Shown: in pieces, positions 44,871 to 55,492 of the stretch
How the letters are laid out: each line of letters begins with the position of its first letter
Numbering within the stretch: the stretch's first letter is position 1
Assembly (NCBI GenBank): GCA_037178625.1
Contig: CM074149.1
Location: 1,240,001 to 1,304,000 of the forward strand
Reading direction: 5' to 3'
DNA from: Skeletonema tropicum
Taxonomy: Eukaryota; Bacillariophyta; Thalassiosirophyceae; Thalassiosirales; Thalassiosiraceae
Length of the DNA: 64,000 bases
The notes under the pieces: model-generated
The model's input: the letters and a program-made list of their open reading frames with translations, nothing else
The model's database searches: none
Told to the model about the DNA's origin: nothing
Made by a program: the position numbers and the translations under genes

Positions 44871-45049
44871 TAATGGATACGGATACAACAACATGCCGAG
44901 CGGAGTCGAGGCAAGTGGAAGATGACAGTAAAGAAGAGCCAGGTTCAACAGAGGCTTGCCCGAGCTGTGGGTAAATAATAGTGCTGATGATAATACTTAC
45001 GTCGTGCCAACCTAACATGGAACACACTCCTCCTTAGCGGTCGCTTTTT

Positions 45050-45290
45050 GGGATCTTCGACGTGCCAACTGTCATTGACAAGCTGATCGTCAATGTGTGT
45101 ATTGTGCGAGGGCGAGCTTGCGAGGCCGAGCAGTGAGTACTGTGATATGATGTGATATTGCCGATGCGATGATAAGGTGGTCGCTTTTTGAGATCTCGCA
45201 CGTAACAATTGTCATGGACGGCGCTGCTTTAAAAGTAGTGTGTTTTGTGAGGGCGAGCGATAGCGAGGCCGAACAGTGATTAGCTATTAT
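45050..45290. repeat. Two diverged tandem blocks
   Basis: GGTCGCTTTTTGGGATCT..GTCATTGACA..GAGGGCGAGC..GCGAGGCCGAGCAGTGA (about 45040-45135) is followed by a diverged copy (about 45177-45285). No supported coding. Confidence 0.65.
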
Positions 45291-45759
45291 ATTGTTGATG
45301 ATATTGGGGATAATGACGGTAATAATGGCAGTACTCGAGGTCATTCTGTTCATTTTGACCATTTTGATGAAAATCTCGAGTTCCGAAGTCGATTTGGGGC
45401 GTCAAAGTCGGAATCTAGACCCCTCTCGAGTTGAGACGATTGACAAAACATCGATATTTGGCCTTGGTAATAGTACTATTCGATAGAGCGCAACGAGAGG
45501 ATTCCAAAACACCACTCATCGCCTTGATACGATACGACCAATAGTAGCCAAGTTATGGAGGAAAAGGTTCATTTGGAGAGGATATAAGGATATATAGCTC
45601 ATTCTACATTAAATGACCTTTCTAATGAGCCACTATTTGTCTTCATAAGTACGACTTCTACAAGACACAATATTATTTATTTTATTTATTTGCTGAATCT
45701 GGAAGGAATGCTGCGTTAAGTCATGATTATTCAGTTGATTGTTGTGTATATCATGTCGT

Positions 45760-47220
45760 GTAGTATCAGCAGTCATTTCCACACTATGATCTCCATCCAT
45801 GGGAGGAGGTGAAACCCCATACCACCCCTCAAGCAACTCGCAAATCTTTTCAATATCACGATGACTAAAGAAGATTTCCCTTCTTAAAAAACGATGCAAT
45901 CTATCAACCGTCCCCTGCTTGACTGTAACATTTTCCAATCGACGTAATAGGTAGGGTGTTAATTCTTTTGAACCGAATTGTTCAATGAGTTTATTGTAGT
46001 CGATGGATCCTGCAACTTCGAATGCAGTTACAACCATGTCGTCTGCTTTGTCATCGGCGGCGGCGTTGGCATCTGCTGTTGTTGTTGCTGTTGTTGTCGC
46101 TGCTGTCGTTTCTTCTTCTGGTTGGTGTTGTTCTGTTGTTGTCGAAGTACGTAATTGCTGCTGCGTCCACAATTCATACTCCGTTCCCTCCTCCAATCGA
46201 ATTTCTTTGGACATGGCCTTGCTCTGATTGATCGACGTGACATCCAAGTTTGTGTTGTTTCCATCTTCCACCGCCACCACAGCATCAGCACCATCAGACG
46301 CTGCTGCTGATGATGATGGCACGACACAGAATTTAATCGTCACTTCACACTTTTTCTTATTGCAAACAATGTTACTTTCATTCTTGGGATTCTCGCGCAA
46401 TATTTTGATGTGTCCCAAAGATGATAACGGTACCAAATTGTCTCCATGAAGAAGTGACAGCGAGAACAGTTCATGTTGAGTATCATCCGACATAATTAGA
46501 CCCGCCTGATACTGGTGGAGCCTTCAGCCGTAGCCGCGCCTTGAGCTTGATCTTTACAGCCCTCCTTTCTGGCCTTGAGCTCCTTTTTCATCCGCTTGTC
46601 ACGCGAGGCCAGCTGCCCCGCATCGAAAATGACCTCACCAAACTTGTCGAGCGCCGCCTCCTCGCTACTAAACTGCACTCGCTTGACAGAAACTGATGAT
46701 GATGATGATGATTGAATCAATCGATTCGCCGCGGCCTCCAAACTGCTCCAAAATTTGTCCACCGCTTCCGCCGACGCATCATCATCTCTCGGCACACTCA
46801 GCGAGGCCACCTCACTACCGAACCGCTTGCCCAGATTGACGCTAAATTTACCGGACAGTCCACCATTTTCGATTCCTAATTTTGGCAACTCTTTGCGGTA
46901 GGTCATTTGAAAGGCCGAGGGGCGGACTCCGCTGGAAGAGGAGGAGCCGATGGGACAGCCTAAAAATGCGGGAAGGACACCTCGTAAGAGGAGGTGGGCT
47001 GTGCTGATTTCGGGCGGGATTTCGTTGTTGCCTTTGCTGCTGCTGCTCATGGTTTGGTGGTTGTATGGTTGACTTGGTTGCTACGATACTTATAATGATC
47101 TATTCTATTATTTTGTGCACATATTATCATGCATTTCGTTCATTGTGATTGTGTGGTCGGCAGGCAAGATGCAAGATGAAGTTGAAGCTTGAAGCGCGCG
47201 TGGAAGGAGCTTGCGGATCG
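45760..47220 (-). pseudogene. Truncated, frame-broken duplicate of the TrpRS 5' half
   Basis: The segment repeats about 42180-43605 (promoter and the first ~420 codons of TrpRS) in the same orientation, near identical. The copy starts at 47050 like the original. It carries one added codon near the start (NNEIPPE), Gln-tract and Ala/Asp-tract length changes, and small insertions at about 46500-46535 that shift the frame after [12 protein letters not shown]. The downstream part reopens at 46493. At 45759 homology stops: the frame leaves TrpRS at VEMTADTT and runs into unrelated residues to a stop at 45633. The HxGH and KMSSS catalytic parts are absent, so it cannot be a synthetase. Confidence 0.9.
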
Positions 47221-47238
47221 GATGGGTGTCTCAAGATT

Positions 47239-48495
47239 CAAGATATTGTCGTTCTCACGCGACTGCGGTTCGAAAATATTTTTGAAATGTTTTTTTAGAG
47301 GACGTCTATTTGAAGTCATTTTTGAGCACTTTTGTCAAAATCATCACTCTCCGCCCTACTGCTTCGGCTACGGTGGGTGCATCCATTCGACCAGGGCATC
47401 GTTGGATAGGGAATGATCGACTATATAAGACTGCCGCCTCGAATCGAATCTAATTCTCTTTTTTTCACTTCATTTCAGACAGCCCAGACAGCAAACAGCG
47501 CTGATATCTGTTGCTTTCTGTGCTGTCGGGCGTCGATGTCGATGCAGAGGAGTTTGCAGCCCAAAATAGTGCTCTGATCAGTTGGAATGGTGCGATGAAC
47601 CTCCCTGGGCGTGTTCATTCTTACTTGAAGAAGCTCGAAGTTGCTCTCAGCTACCAATCTGCCACATTTTTGTCGCCATCTGGCGCCCGACTCTCAAGTT
47701 GACCCCTTTCACCCTGAGAATGTCAGGCTACTACTTCCTCACTCATATATTTCTCGCAGCACAAAAGTCAGGAGCTATTGATATGGTAGACAAATATAGC
47801 TAAGCATTAGCATGCTGTAAATAATACTATTACATAGAAGAAATTTACACTTGACGAATGCGATATGGATATGTATATATATAAGATAGAGTAGATGTAG
47901 AGTCGCTTGTCCTTCTCCGTCAACTAGAGAGGCATCTGATTTGTATCCATTCGTATTACCTTCTTCTGTGCGTCTGGTATGGCTAGCTAAGGCTGAGCAA
48001 TCCACCGCGAAGCTCTGGCTATTCGAGCGGAAACTTGAATAAAGGAGATATGATTATGATATCAATAGTTGGTCATCCTCCAAGACCAAGAAACATGGCA
48101 GCAACAGAGAAACGAAGTGTGAAGTGTCTGCATAGTAAGATAGTATGGCGTGCAATGTTTGCGAGCTACCATTACCATACTCGCGAGTCGTCCCAATCTA
48201 CTAGCGCGTGGTCCGTCCACAGTCAAGAACCTTGACAAAATAGGTTCACATAGCTACCTAAATATGATAAGAAAAAAGAGAATTAGATTCGATTTGAGGC
48301 GGCAACACAAAGCGGTCGATCATTCCCTATCCAACGATGCCCTGGTCGAATGGATACACTCACCACGACAAAAGTACGAATGACGGAAGAGGTGTTTTTG
48401 ACAAAAGTGCTCAAAAATGACTTCAAAAAGACGTCCTCTAAACAAAACATTTCAAAAATATTTTCGAACCGCAGTCGCGTGAGAACGACAATATG
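47239..48495. mobile_element. 1.26 kb element with about 220-bp inverted terminal repeats
   Basis: Bases 47239-47462 and 48281-48495 are inverted copies over about 220 bp (left starts ATATTGTCGTTCTCACGCGA; right ends with its complement). The repeats include GACCAGGGCATCGTTGGATA and CGAATCGAATCTAATTCTC. The 800-bp middle has no good gene. The flanks prove insertion: left flank to 47220 matches to 43605 beside the TrpRS gene, and right flank from 48508 matches from 43695. The TrpRS locus is therefore close to an empty site. Target duplications are not clear. Long inverted ends and no coding suggest a non-autonomous Mutator-like or fold-back element (inference). Confidence 0.87.
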
Positions 48496-48507
48496 GCGGG
48501 AGACAGA

Positions 48508-48700
48508 GCTGCAGAGCATCCGGCATCACCTTCTCAGCAGAGTTCTCATCAGATGCACCTGATCTATATCATGATATGCATATCTTGTGGTATCTTCCCT
48601 TCTAATGGGCGTATGAAGGCGATAAGCGGCGTTTTGGAAAGCTCTCATCAAGCACTATCGATTAGACGTATAATGAGGCTCATTGGACGACTTTTATCTA
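48508..48700. repeat. Far flank of the TrpRS segmental duplication
   Basis: Matches 43695-43880 (AGCATCCGGCATCACCTTCT onward), separated from the rest of the duplicate only by the inverted-repeat element. Confidence 0.87.
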
Positions 48701-49077
48701 TTTTGAGCATCGGAATCGGATTCGAATAGTTTGTATCTCGATCTCGTGTGCTTGGCGATAAACGTGGTCGCGAGTGAGCTACAGATTCAGATTAGACTTA
48801 GACCAGCAAATGTTGTCTTCATCTTCACAACACGCGTCCGCCTTCTACACCCACAGAGACAAGGGGAACGATGACGATGACGATGAGAAAGGATGAGAAA
48901 AAGACACAATCGTGAACCGTTTCAGATTCAGAACACAATTGTGAACCGGTTCAGAAACACCAGCACGAACCAGTTCATCAGGAGTTGGCCTAACTTTACC
49001 CCCACTATCTACTTATCTCATCCTGCCATAAAATTTTGCAACGAACAACGTCAAGTCAAAAGATCTATAAGATTAAG
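48701..49077. promoter_or_regulatory. Upstream region of the small secreted gene
   Basis: A repeated GTGAACCGTTTCAGATTCAGA / GTGAACCGGTTCAGAA pair lies at about 48913-48955. The last 60 bases before the ATG (TTTTGCAACGAACAACGTCA, AAGATTAAG) resemble 50545-50565 and the leader of the paralogue at 53.8 kb. Confidence 0.5.
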
Positions 49078-49715
49078 ATGAAAGCCCAACTCTTTGCTTC
49101 CGCAGCACTTTTGCTACTCAGCGCCATCCCAGGTGCTCTCTCTGCCGATGCCCATGCCAAGGTAAGCTCTATCTTCTTGCTATAAGTACTATTGTTATTG
49201 CTCTCTCACTGTTACTATGACTGCTGCTCTTGCTGGCACCATCCAGCAAGGAGACATGTCCATTCTTGGACTGGTTCGTTTTCTTTACATACTTGCAAGA
49301 GCAAGAAGTTCCTCTCACCCTTTAGTTTTTGTTCGTCGATACTGTTCTTCTCTCTGTAGCACCGCCATCTCAAAGAAAGAAACTTTGCGAAGGCGCTCGA
49401 TGAATGGCGCAGCTATACGGATCGTGGAGCCACCTCTGCCGCTGCCTTCGCAGCGGCAACAGAAGCGGAAGACATTGACCCTAATGATTGCTGTGGGTGT
49501 CATGTTTTTTGCCAATGGTGTTGTAATGCCGCTGCCGACGCTGCGAAGGCACTCGATGAATGGCTCAGTCTTGTGGATGCCGATGCTGCCACCCTCATTG
49601 ATTATTGAAAGACCAATCCAACAGCGCCCCCCTAAGTAATGACCAGGCCGCTGTGAATGTTGACATTGAAGATAATGACTTCGACTTCGACGTCTTTGAT
49701 GTTGATGAGGAGTAG
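49078..49715 (+). CDS. Small secreted protein, two exons, paralogue of 53.8 kb gene
   Basis: Exon 1 (49078-49161) is a signal peptide, MKAQLFASAALLLLSAIPGA then LSADAHAK. A GTAAGC donor at 49162 and a CTGTAG acceptor ending 49359 bound a 198-bp phase-0 intron. Exon 2 reads HRHLKERNFAKALDEWRSYT, an Ala-rich stretch, a Cys cluster (DCCGCHVFCQWCC), a second AAKALDEWLSLVDADAATLI, then DY and TGA at 49606-49608. One frame over, an acidic tail continues (NDQAAVNVDIEDNDFDFDVF, DVDEE, stop 49713-49715), like the acidic tail of the paralogue, so the TGA may be an indel or the tail may be relic. Secreted by inference; the function is unknown. Confidence 0.6.
49162..49359 (+). other. Intron of the small secreted gene
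   Basis: GTAAGC..CTGTAG, 198 bp. Signal-peptide and mature coding join in phase 0. The paralogue at 53.8 kb has an intron at the same place ending CTGCAG before the same CACCGCCATCTCAAAGAA. Confidence 0.7.
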
Positions 49716-51666
49716 TTAATGTTAAGAGTGTTGGCGGATGCTTAAAGGACCCAGATAGTGATAGTGATTGTGATAGGCTTAAAACTTAACAAGATCAAGC
49801 TTATGAAATTCAGTCTCTCTCTAGAGTCACCTAGAGAGTGATACTATATGAATATGTCTCAGAGCGATTGGGATGGAGCGACGAATATATAAGAATTATG
49901 TTGTGCTGTGTTGGTGTATCAAATGCGATTGAGAAGCTCGCCTTGATTTTAGTACAAAAAAAGAAGAGTTGTGCTATCTGAATCTGTGTTTGAGTTAGGC
50001 TAAAAGTAGTTTTAGTTTGTTTCTCACCTCACGTGAACGTGGCAGTGAGTGAGCTGCATAATGGTCTACATCTTGATTGTGACTGAGTTGTTTATGTTTA
50101 TTTGAGGTAAGCGTAAGCGGTTGGTGTTGATGAGCCTTTGGCCGGCACCAAGCAAAAAATCACATTCAAATTCAGATTTTTTCTCCTCCTGTGTCTGTGT
50201 ATCTATCATGTTGAAACCCTTTCGAGTTCGAGGTGGACAGTTGGACACCTCTGCTCGGAAATCGGTAGCAGCGAATTGTCGGTGTCGTCGGAATCCAAAC
50301 TCAATCACACACTGAAATCGCTTCCAAGCAGGAGCGAGCGAGCGAGGGGCGGGCGACTGCGGCTGCGGACGCGCGTGACGTCATAGCAATCAAAAACCGT
50401 GCTGAAATCGTTTATACGTGACATGAAGGTGGGACGCGTGTCATACCAGTTCCACCGTTGATTTTCATCCGAGAACACCATACTTCCTCTTTCTCTTCGC
50501 TTTTCGGCTCTTGCTTCACTTCACCATCATCTCAGCTTGCCATAAATTTTTGCAACGAACAACATTCGACGTTTCTTTCTTTGTATTCAAGTTCATTTCG
50601 TGCGCTGGAACTTCACTTTCTTCTTCGTCCTCACTTATCTCGCTCGGGCATGCGATCATGCGATCTCCTTTCAGAAGCAAAGCTTTTTTGCATTCTCTTG
50701 GCTTTAGATCTTGCTTGTTGTAGTTGCAAGTTTCGTATCCAATTGATCTTTCATCTTAGTCTTTACCTTCGCAAGTCCTTTCTCAGATCTTTCAACAGCA
50801 ATAATTGTCGATGTATAGTACGTGACTACGTGATAGTGATGAAGTATTCTTCCAACCTCTCATCTCCAGTACCGATGATTGAAGACAGAGTCATCTCGCT
50901 GGAAGATTGAGTCCTCCGGGCAAGTGATAATGTCCGGCTTGCATGGAACTTCTGCGTTCGCCTTCTCTCCACTCATTATGCGTCTCATCTGGCGCCCAAA
51001 GCTTCATATATCAGTGATCTTCTCCACTTGCTTGCCAAGGTCAAGGTAGTCGTTCAATCTGATACCATACCGATCCGACTTCCTAGAAGTAACATCTTTA
51101 TCTCCTAACACCCGGGCATCGTTGCTCTCGCATGATGACATGATCCATCGGTATTTGCGATTACCTCGTTACAGCAGGCGCACTATCAGATGGGGAGCAG
51201 CAACTTGTTCAGATTCATTTGGAGGAGGTCCACTACTTCTCTCCTCCACTGCAGCTGCAGCCGACCTAGCACGAAGACGTGCCTCGCGATCTGTCAATTC
51301 CTGATCATTGCGAGACCTCTTAATTCGAGAGCCTCTACCACTCGAATTACGCCCTCTCCTCATGGTTAATAGGGTATACTGCCCTATCGCTACCGTTTTG
51401 GATGAAGAATAGATTCCTACCGCTACTTCAATTCATCATCAACTCAGAGCGGTCTCTCATGAAAGTATGCAGAGACAAGGGTAATCAGGTCACTAAATAC
51501 ATTTACACACAAGAAAAAGATATCATAATACGCTTGCTATCAGAAATAAGTAGCGTACCTGCAGCATGAACCATTCTCTCATACTGCACCCAACTCCTTT
51601 TCTATTGATTCTGAGACGAATAGCAATAGCCACCCGTCTTGGCTTGTTTTGTTGCCGTGTTGCAAT
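49716..51666. promoter_or_regulatory. Intergenic with an orphan promoter copy
   Basis: Bases 50275-50470 closely match 53588-53780 just upstream of the 53.8 kb gene (GTGTCGTCGGAATCCAAACT, then GGGACGCGTGTCATACCAGT, CCACCGTTGATTTTCATCC). After it comes a leader-like GCAACGAACAACATTCGACG, but no signal-peptide exon follows, so the promoter is orphaned. A palindromic TGACGTCA (CRE-type site) lies at 50376-50383 and is not kept in the other copy. A small basic minus-strand frame at 51169-51363 is not convincing. Nothing else is seen. Confidence 0.6.
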
Positions 51667-53143
51667 TCAGTTCATAATCATAATCGTCTCGGGATAAGCC
51701 TTCAGGAGCCTAAAGACACTCTCGATGTATTCGACGCTCTCCCTCTCTTCTACTGCATCGCTCTCCTCCCAAAGAAGATCGATAGGAAGCTTCTTTTGCG
51801 CATTTCGCTTTGATACTGATACAGCATCATATGTTTCCAGCAACATCGCAATGGTTCCATGTCTAGCACCTCGGCAAGCATAATGAAGGGCGGTGTTCCC
51901 TTGCCTATCAATTGCATCAAGTGTGATATCTGCAAGGCTAACCAGGTACTTGACGACGCTAGTGGATTCATGATGTTGGCATGCTACATGTAGGGGGAAT
52001 GCACCGCTATCATTGACACTTCTTATTGCAGAAGGATTACCTTCTACCAACAACTTGATTGAACCTAGCCTGACATTGTCCTGAAGCGCAGTGTGCAAAG
52101 GAAGACGTCCATTGCCATCAGGTGTCATCATTAGACGGTGATCTTTAGCTTGACGAGCATAGACTAACTCGCTGTTGATAAATGATTGTACTTGCTTGTG
52201 AAAACGTTGGATATTGGACGCCATTCTATTGCCTTCAATTGCTTCAGGGCGTGCATCATAAATTACCTTCATGACTTCAATAGCGGTCTCAATGTTTGAA
52301 TTATTACACTCCCGGCAAGCATAATGAAGTAGTGGCTTTCCTCGACACTTCTGAAATATAACATTGGGATCGCAAATCAACAGGTATTGCACGGTTTCAA
52401 TGACACTTTCTGTGTTAGTTTGCTTGGACATGCCTATTATTGCGGAGTGAATCGTGTGTTGATGCATGATTGATGGCATCGGGGTAAAGTTTGTACAAGC
52501 ATTCTATTGTGGCCACATTGTTCCGTCGACATGCATGATGGAGAGGTAGCATACCGTCGGCATCAGCCGTTCGCTCAGATCCAGGATACTCTTTGATCAA
52601 AACATGGCAAAAGTCAGGAGATTTTTTCGCACTTGCCACGTGAATTGGGAGATTGCCTGAATTATCAACATGCCGAACTTCTTCAGGGCACTTCTCGATG
52701 AGAAACTTCAATGATTGAATTGAGGCAGTTTCGTTCATACGTTTGTTATCACATAAACAGTGTAAAGGATTGTGACCCTTATTGTTTACACTGCGAACGG
52801 AATCGGGAGCTGCGTCGATGAGGAGCTGAATTATCCCCTGTGTCACACTTCTGTTGGAGCATGCATAGTGGAGCGGCGACCGCCCATTGCTATGAGTAGC
52901 ACTAGCAGCATCAGGAAAATATTCGATGAGGCATCGAATTATTGCTTCTGTAACTCTTTCATTTTTGCATGCCCAACGGAAGAATTGATAATTGAAATTG
53001 CCGATATGATTGGGTGTCAATCCATGTCGCTCAAATATTTCGAGCAGGCCTTCCTCTGAAAGCAAGTCCGATGAACAATAACTATCCAATTCTCTCAACA
53101 GTATTTCAGCTGATTCTCTACCATTATTGCCGTTGTCGGTCAT
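51667..53143 (-). pseudogene. Ankyrin-repeat protein, second copy, 11-bp deletion
   Basis: Paralogue of the 11-12.5 kb gene, starting MTDNGNNGRESAEILLRELD at 53143 (an ATG at 53182 is also in frame). YCSSDLLSEEGLLEIFERHG and NYQFFRWACKNERVTEAIIR are intact here, unlike in the first copy. Ankyrin units follow (SPLHYAC, NPLHCLC, LPIHVAS, LPLHHAC) to YPDAINHASTHD, then the frame is lost. Against the first copy (HTTTQGSYPIHC) 11 bases are missing after CATCAACACA, and the protein stops at 52415. The correct frame resumes as IHSAIIGMSKQTNTESVIET and continues with TALHYAC-type units to 51667. The two paralogues are thus broken at different places. Either a pseudogene or two shorter ankyrin proteins. 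Confidence 0.78.
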
Positions 53144-53587
53144 CGTTGAAATTGTCTTTCGGTGTTTCGTCTTCCGAATCAAGCAGCAGTGGCAAATAAT
53201 AAGTACATATTATTATGGAAAGAGTGGAAGTCTTCGCTCGGTGGTTGTGAGTTCAGTTGTGAACCAAGATCTTATTTTGTCCCGTTTCATTATCTTTTGT
53301 CACAGCGGGACTTGCGACTCAATCAAACTCACTGGACTTGTTTTGACGCCATCTCTGTTCAACGTTGTACTCTTCTGTTTCCATGCATTTGAACATCTTC
53401 CTGGAATTGAATGAACAACACGAAGGTAAAATTAGGACTCAAACTCATTGGCCTCATGTCGTTGCTTGCTGTTGAAGCCTATCTATGTAGAAGTATGCAC
53501 GTAGACGAGGAGTCAGCAACAGCTATAGCAATAGGCGTTTCCTTAGCCTCTTGTTGCTTCCTTGATACTGTTGCGTGCTATATTGTA

Positions 53588-53790
53588 GGTGTCGTCGGAA
53601 TCCAAACTAAAACACACACTGAAATCGTTTCCAAGCAGAGCGAGCGAGCGAGAGGCGGGCGGACTGCGGCTGCGGCCGCGTGTCATCTGCAATCCAAAAA
53701 CACATACTGAAATCGTTTTTCTTTGGGTAACGTGAAGGGGGGACGCGTGTCATACCAGTTCCACCGTTGATTTTCATCCAAGAGTACTGT
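53588..53790 (+). promoter_or_regulatory. Duplicated promoter module of the secreted-gene pair
   Basis: Matches 50275-50470 over about 190 bp with indels, including GGGACGCGTGTCATACCAGT, CCACCGTTGATTTTCATCC and GAGCGAGCGAG. It lies 60-260 bp before the ATG at 53850, so it is the likely promoter. Confidence 0.65.
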
Positions 53791-53849
53791 CTCTTTACCA
53801 CTCTCATCTTGTCATAACAAAAACATGACCCAAAAGATTCAAGATTAAG

Positions 53850-54620
53850 ATGAAAGTCCAACTCTTCGCCTCCTCAGCACTTATGCTACTCAACGCCATC
53901 CCAGGTACTCTCTCTGCCAAGGTAGAGGTAGGCTTCTTCTTCCATGCTATTGCTCTTGGTTGCAAAAGCAGACATATCCATTCTCGGACTCGTTCGTTTT
54001 CTTTACATGCTCACATGCAGTCTCTCACCGTTTGCTTTCGTTCGTCAGTGCCGTTCTTCTCTCCTTCTCTCTGCAGCACCGCCATCTCAAAGAAGGAGAC
54101 TTTGAAGAGAAGAAGTCACTCCGCGCCCCCGCTCGGTCGATCTCTCTCCGGGAGCAGCCGCCGCCGCTGCCTTCGCTGCCGCCGCCGCAGCAGCAGCAGA
54201 TGCCTCTGCCTCTGATGAAAAGACGAAGAGCTCATTCAAGAAGGATGGACCAAGTGGACAGGGAAAGATTGGACTAACTCCAAGAGTTGGAATGGGAGTG
54301 GTAGAGATTGGAAAAAATATGGGTGCCGCAGTGAGAGTGAATGTAGGAAGAAGTATGGTGGAAATTGGAGCTATGGTTGGCACAACGGCCCCTCTTGTCA
54401 TTATATTGAAAATGAGATAGGGTGTGACTATACCCCTGGTTGCAGGTGGAGGTCGAACAGGGAAGAATGTATCCCTGATATGTCATCTCAGGATGAGGAC
54501 TTTGACCTTCAAGAGTTTGAGGCTTCTCCCGAGACAACGTCGACTTTTGACTTTGAAGATGAACTCTCCTCTGACCATGATGAGAATGATGGAGAAGACG
54601 AAGAGTTCTATGATTGGTAG
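53850..54620 (+). CDS. Secreted Trp/Cys-rich acidic protein, two exons, frame problems
   Basis: Exon 1 from 53850 is a signal peptide (MKVQLFASSALMLLNAIPGT then LSAK) like that of the 49 kb gene. The donor is GTAGAG at 53922 or GTAGGC at 53928, and the acceptor CTGCAG falls before CACCGCCATCTC, giving HRHLKEGDFEEKKSLR. After this, three frames carry the plausible protein in turn: first this one, then an Ala-rich frame (AAAAAFAAAAAAAADASASD) aligned to the Ala-rich part of the paralogue, then a frame open 54219-54620 with WTKWTGKDWTNSKSWNGSGR, six Cys in WKKYGCRSESEC..CHYIENEIGCDYTPGCRW, and a strongly acidic tail ending DEEFYDW. That last part is clearly coding-like. Two indels, a further intron, or decay could explain the switches. 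The function is unknown. Confidence 0.5.
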
Positions 54621-55492
54621 AAGTTGGAGTAAGAACCCTCACACTGGAAAAAAATGGGGGGGCGGTAAAGAATGAACGGTGTTACTCGATTGAAAATCAG
54701 CATGGGTGTGTCTCCCGCCATACCAGAGGTAACTGTAAGTAGAACGGTAGGAAATGTTCCCCTGCTCTCTTCCTCTCAACTGATGGTGAAGACGAAGTAC
54801 TCGTCGGTCAGGTTGGTTAGTCATAATTTCGCCCCTAGAGGGCTAATCAGACGTACTTTAAAATTTCTGTTATATTATTATCTTTTGTTGATTATTACTA
54901 TGAAGATGAGTCAAGCTCTACAACTTCTCAAGATTGAATGGATGCCATTGTTGTTAATGATGTGATGCATTTAGCAGTCTTACGAGAAGTCAATCTTAGG
55001 ATCAAGATACAAACTTTAATACGTGCATGTAGGTGTAGTGATTTAATGAACTAAATCTAGAGAAAGAGAGTGATGCTTACTACTTCTTTGCCGTATGAAT
55101 ATTGCTTATACAAGCCATTTCTATTCATCATAAAAAACATCCTCTCTTACACTTCTATTTCTATGTACATTGTCTCATTCTTCCTACAAATCAACTTTTA
55201 ATCATCTAACTAAGCGCAACAAATATATACCCTATGATACCGTTCTTCTCGTACTATCTCCCAAGAGAAGTACTGTATTTATTTATCAATCTCGACGAAC
55301 TCGACGGCGGTAACGCCAAAGGCGGCGTCACACCCCTTACATCCAACTTGATCAATGTATAACATTAGTTGTTTAAAAACGCACTAATATTTATTTATGA
55401 TAGGCCGTACATGCAAACGCGACAAGATTGTGGCTGGGGCTCTAGGGTGGTCAATCTATTCCTCCATTTCATCCTCATTGGCACTATGTCTT
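54621..55492. other. Intergenic
   Basis: An inverted copy of the small repeat at about 5893-5955 (TATAACAGAAATTTTAAAGT) lies at about 54825-54885. Bases 55370-55492 are the 3' flank shared with the decayed LRR_5 copy at 57.1 kb (ACAAGATTGTGGCTGGGGCT). Confidence 0.55.

Noticed and set aside
45633..45759. C-terminal tail of the TrpRS duplicate as a new domain
   Set aside because: It is chance readthrough into unrelated sequence past the duplication breakpoint (Asn/Gln/His-rich, no motif).
50458..50910. Plus-strand ORF of 150 codons
   Set aside because: It begins in the orphan promoter copy and has a Ser/Leu/Phe composition typical of pyrimidine-rich noncoding DNA, with no motif.
51169..51363. 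Basic minus-strand ORF resembling part of a bZIP basic region
   Set aside because: No leucine zipper follows and the Arg-rich stretch is short.
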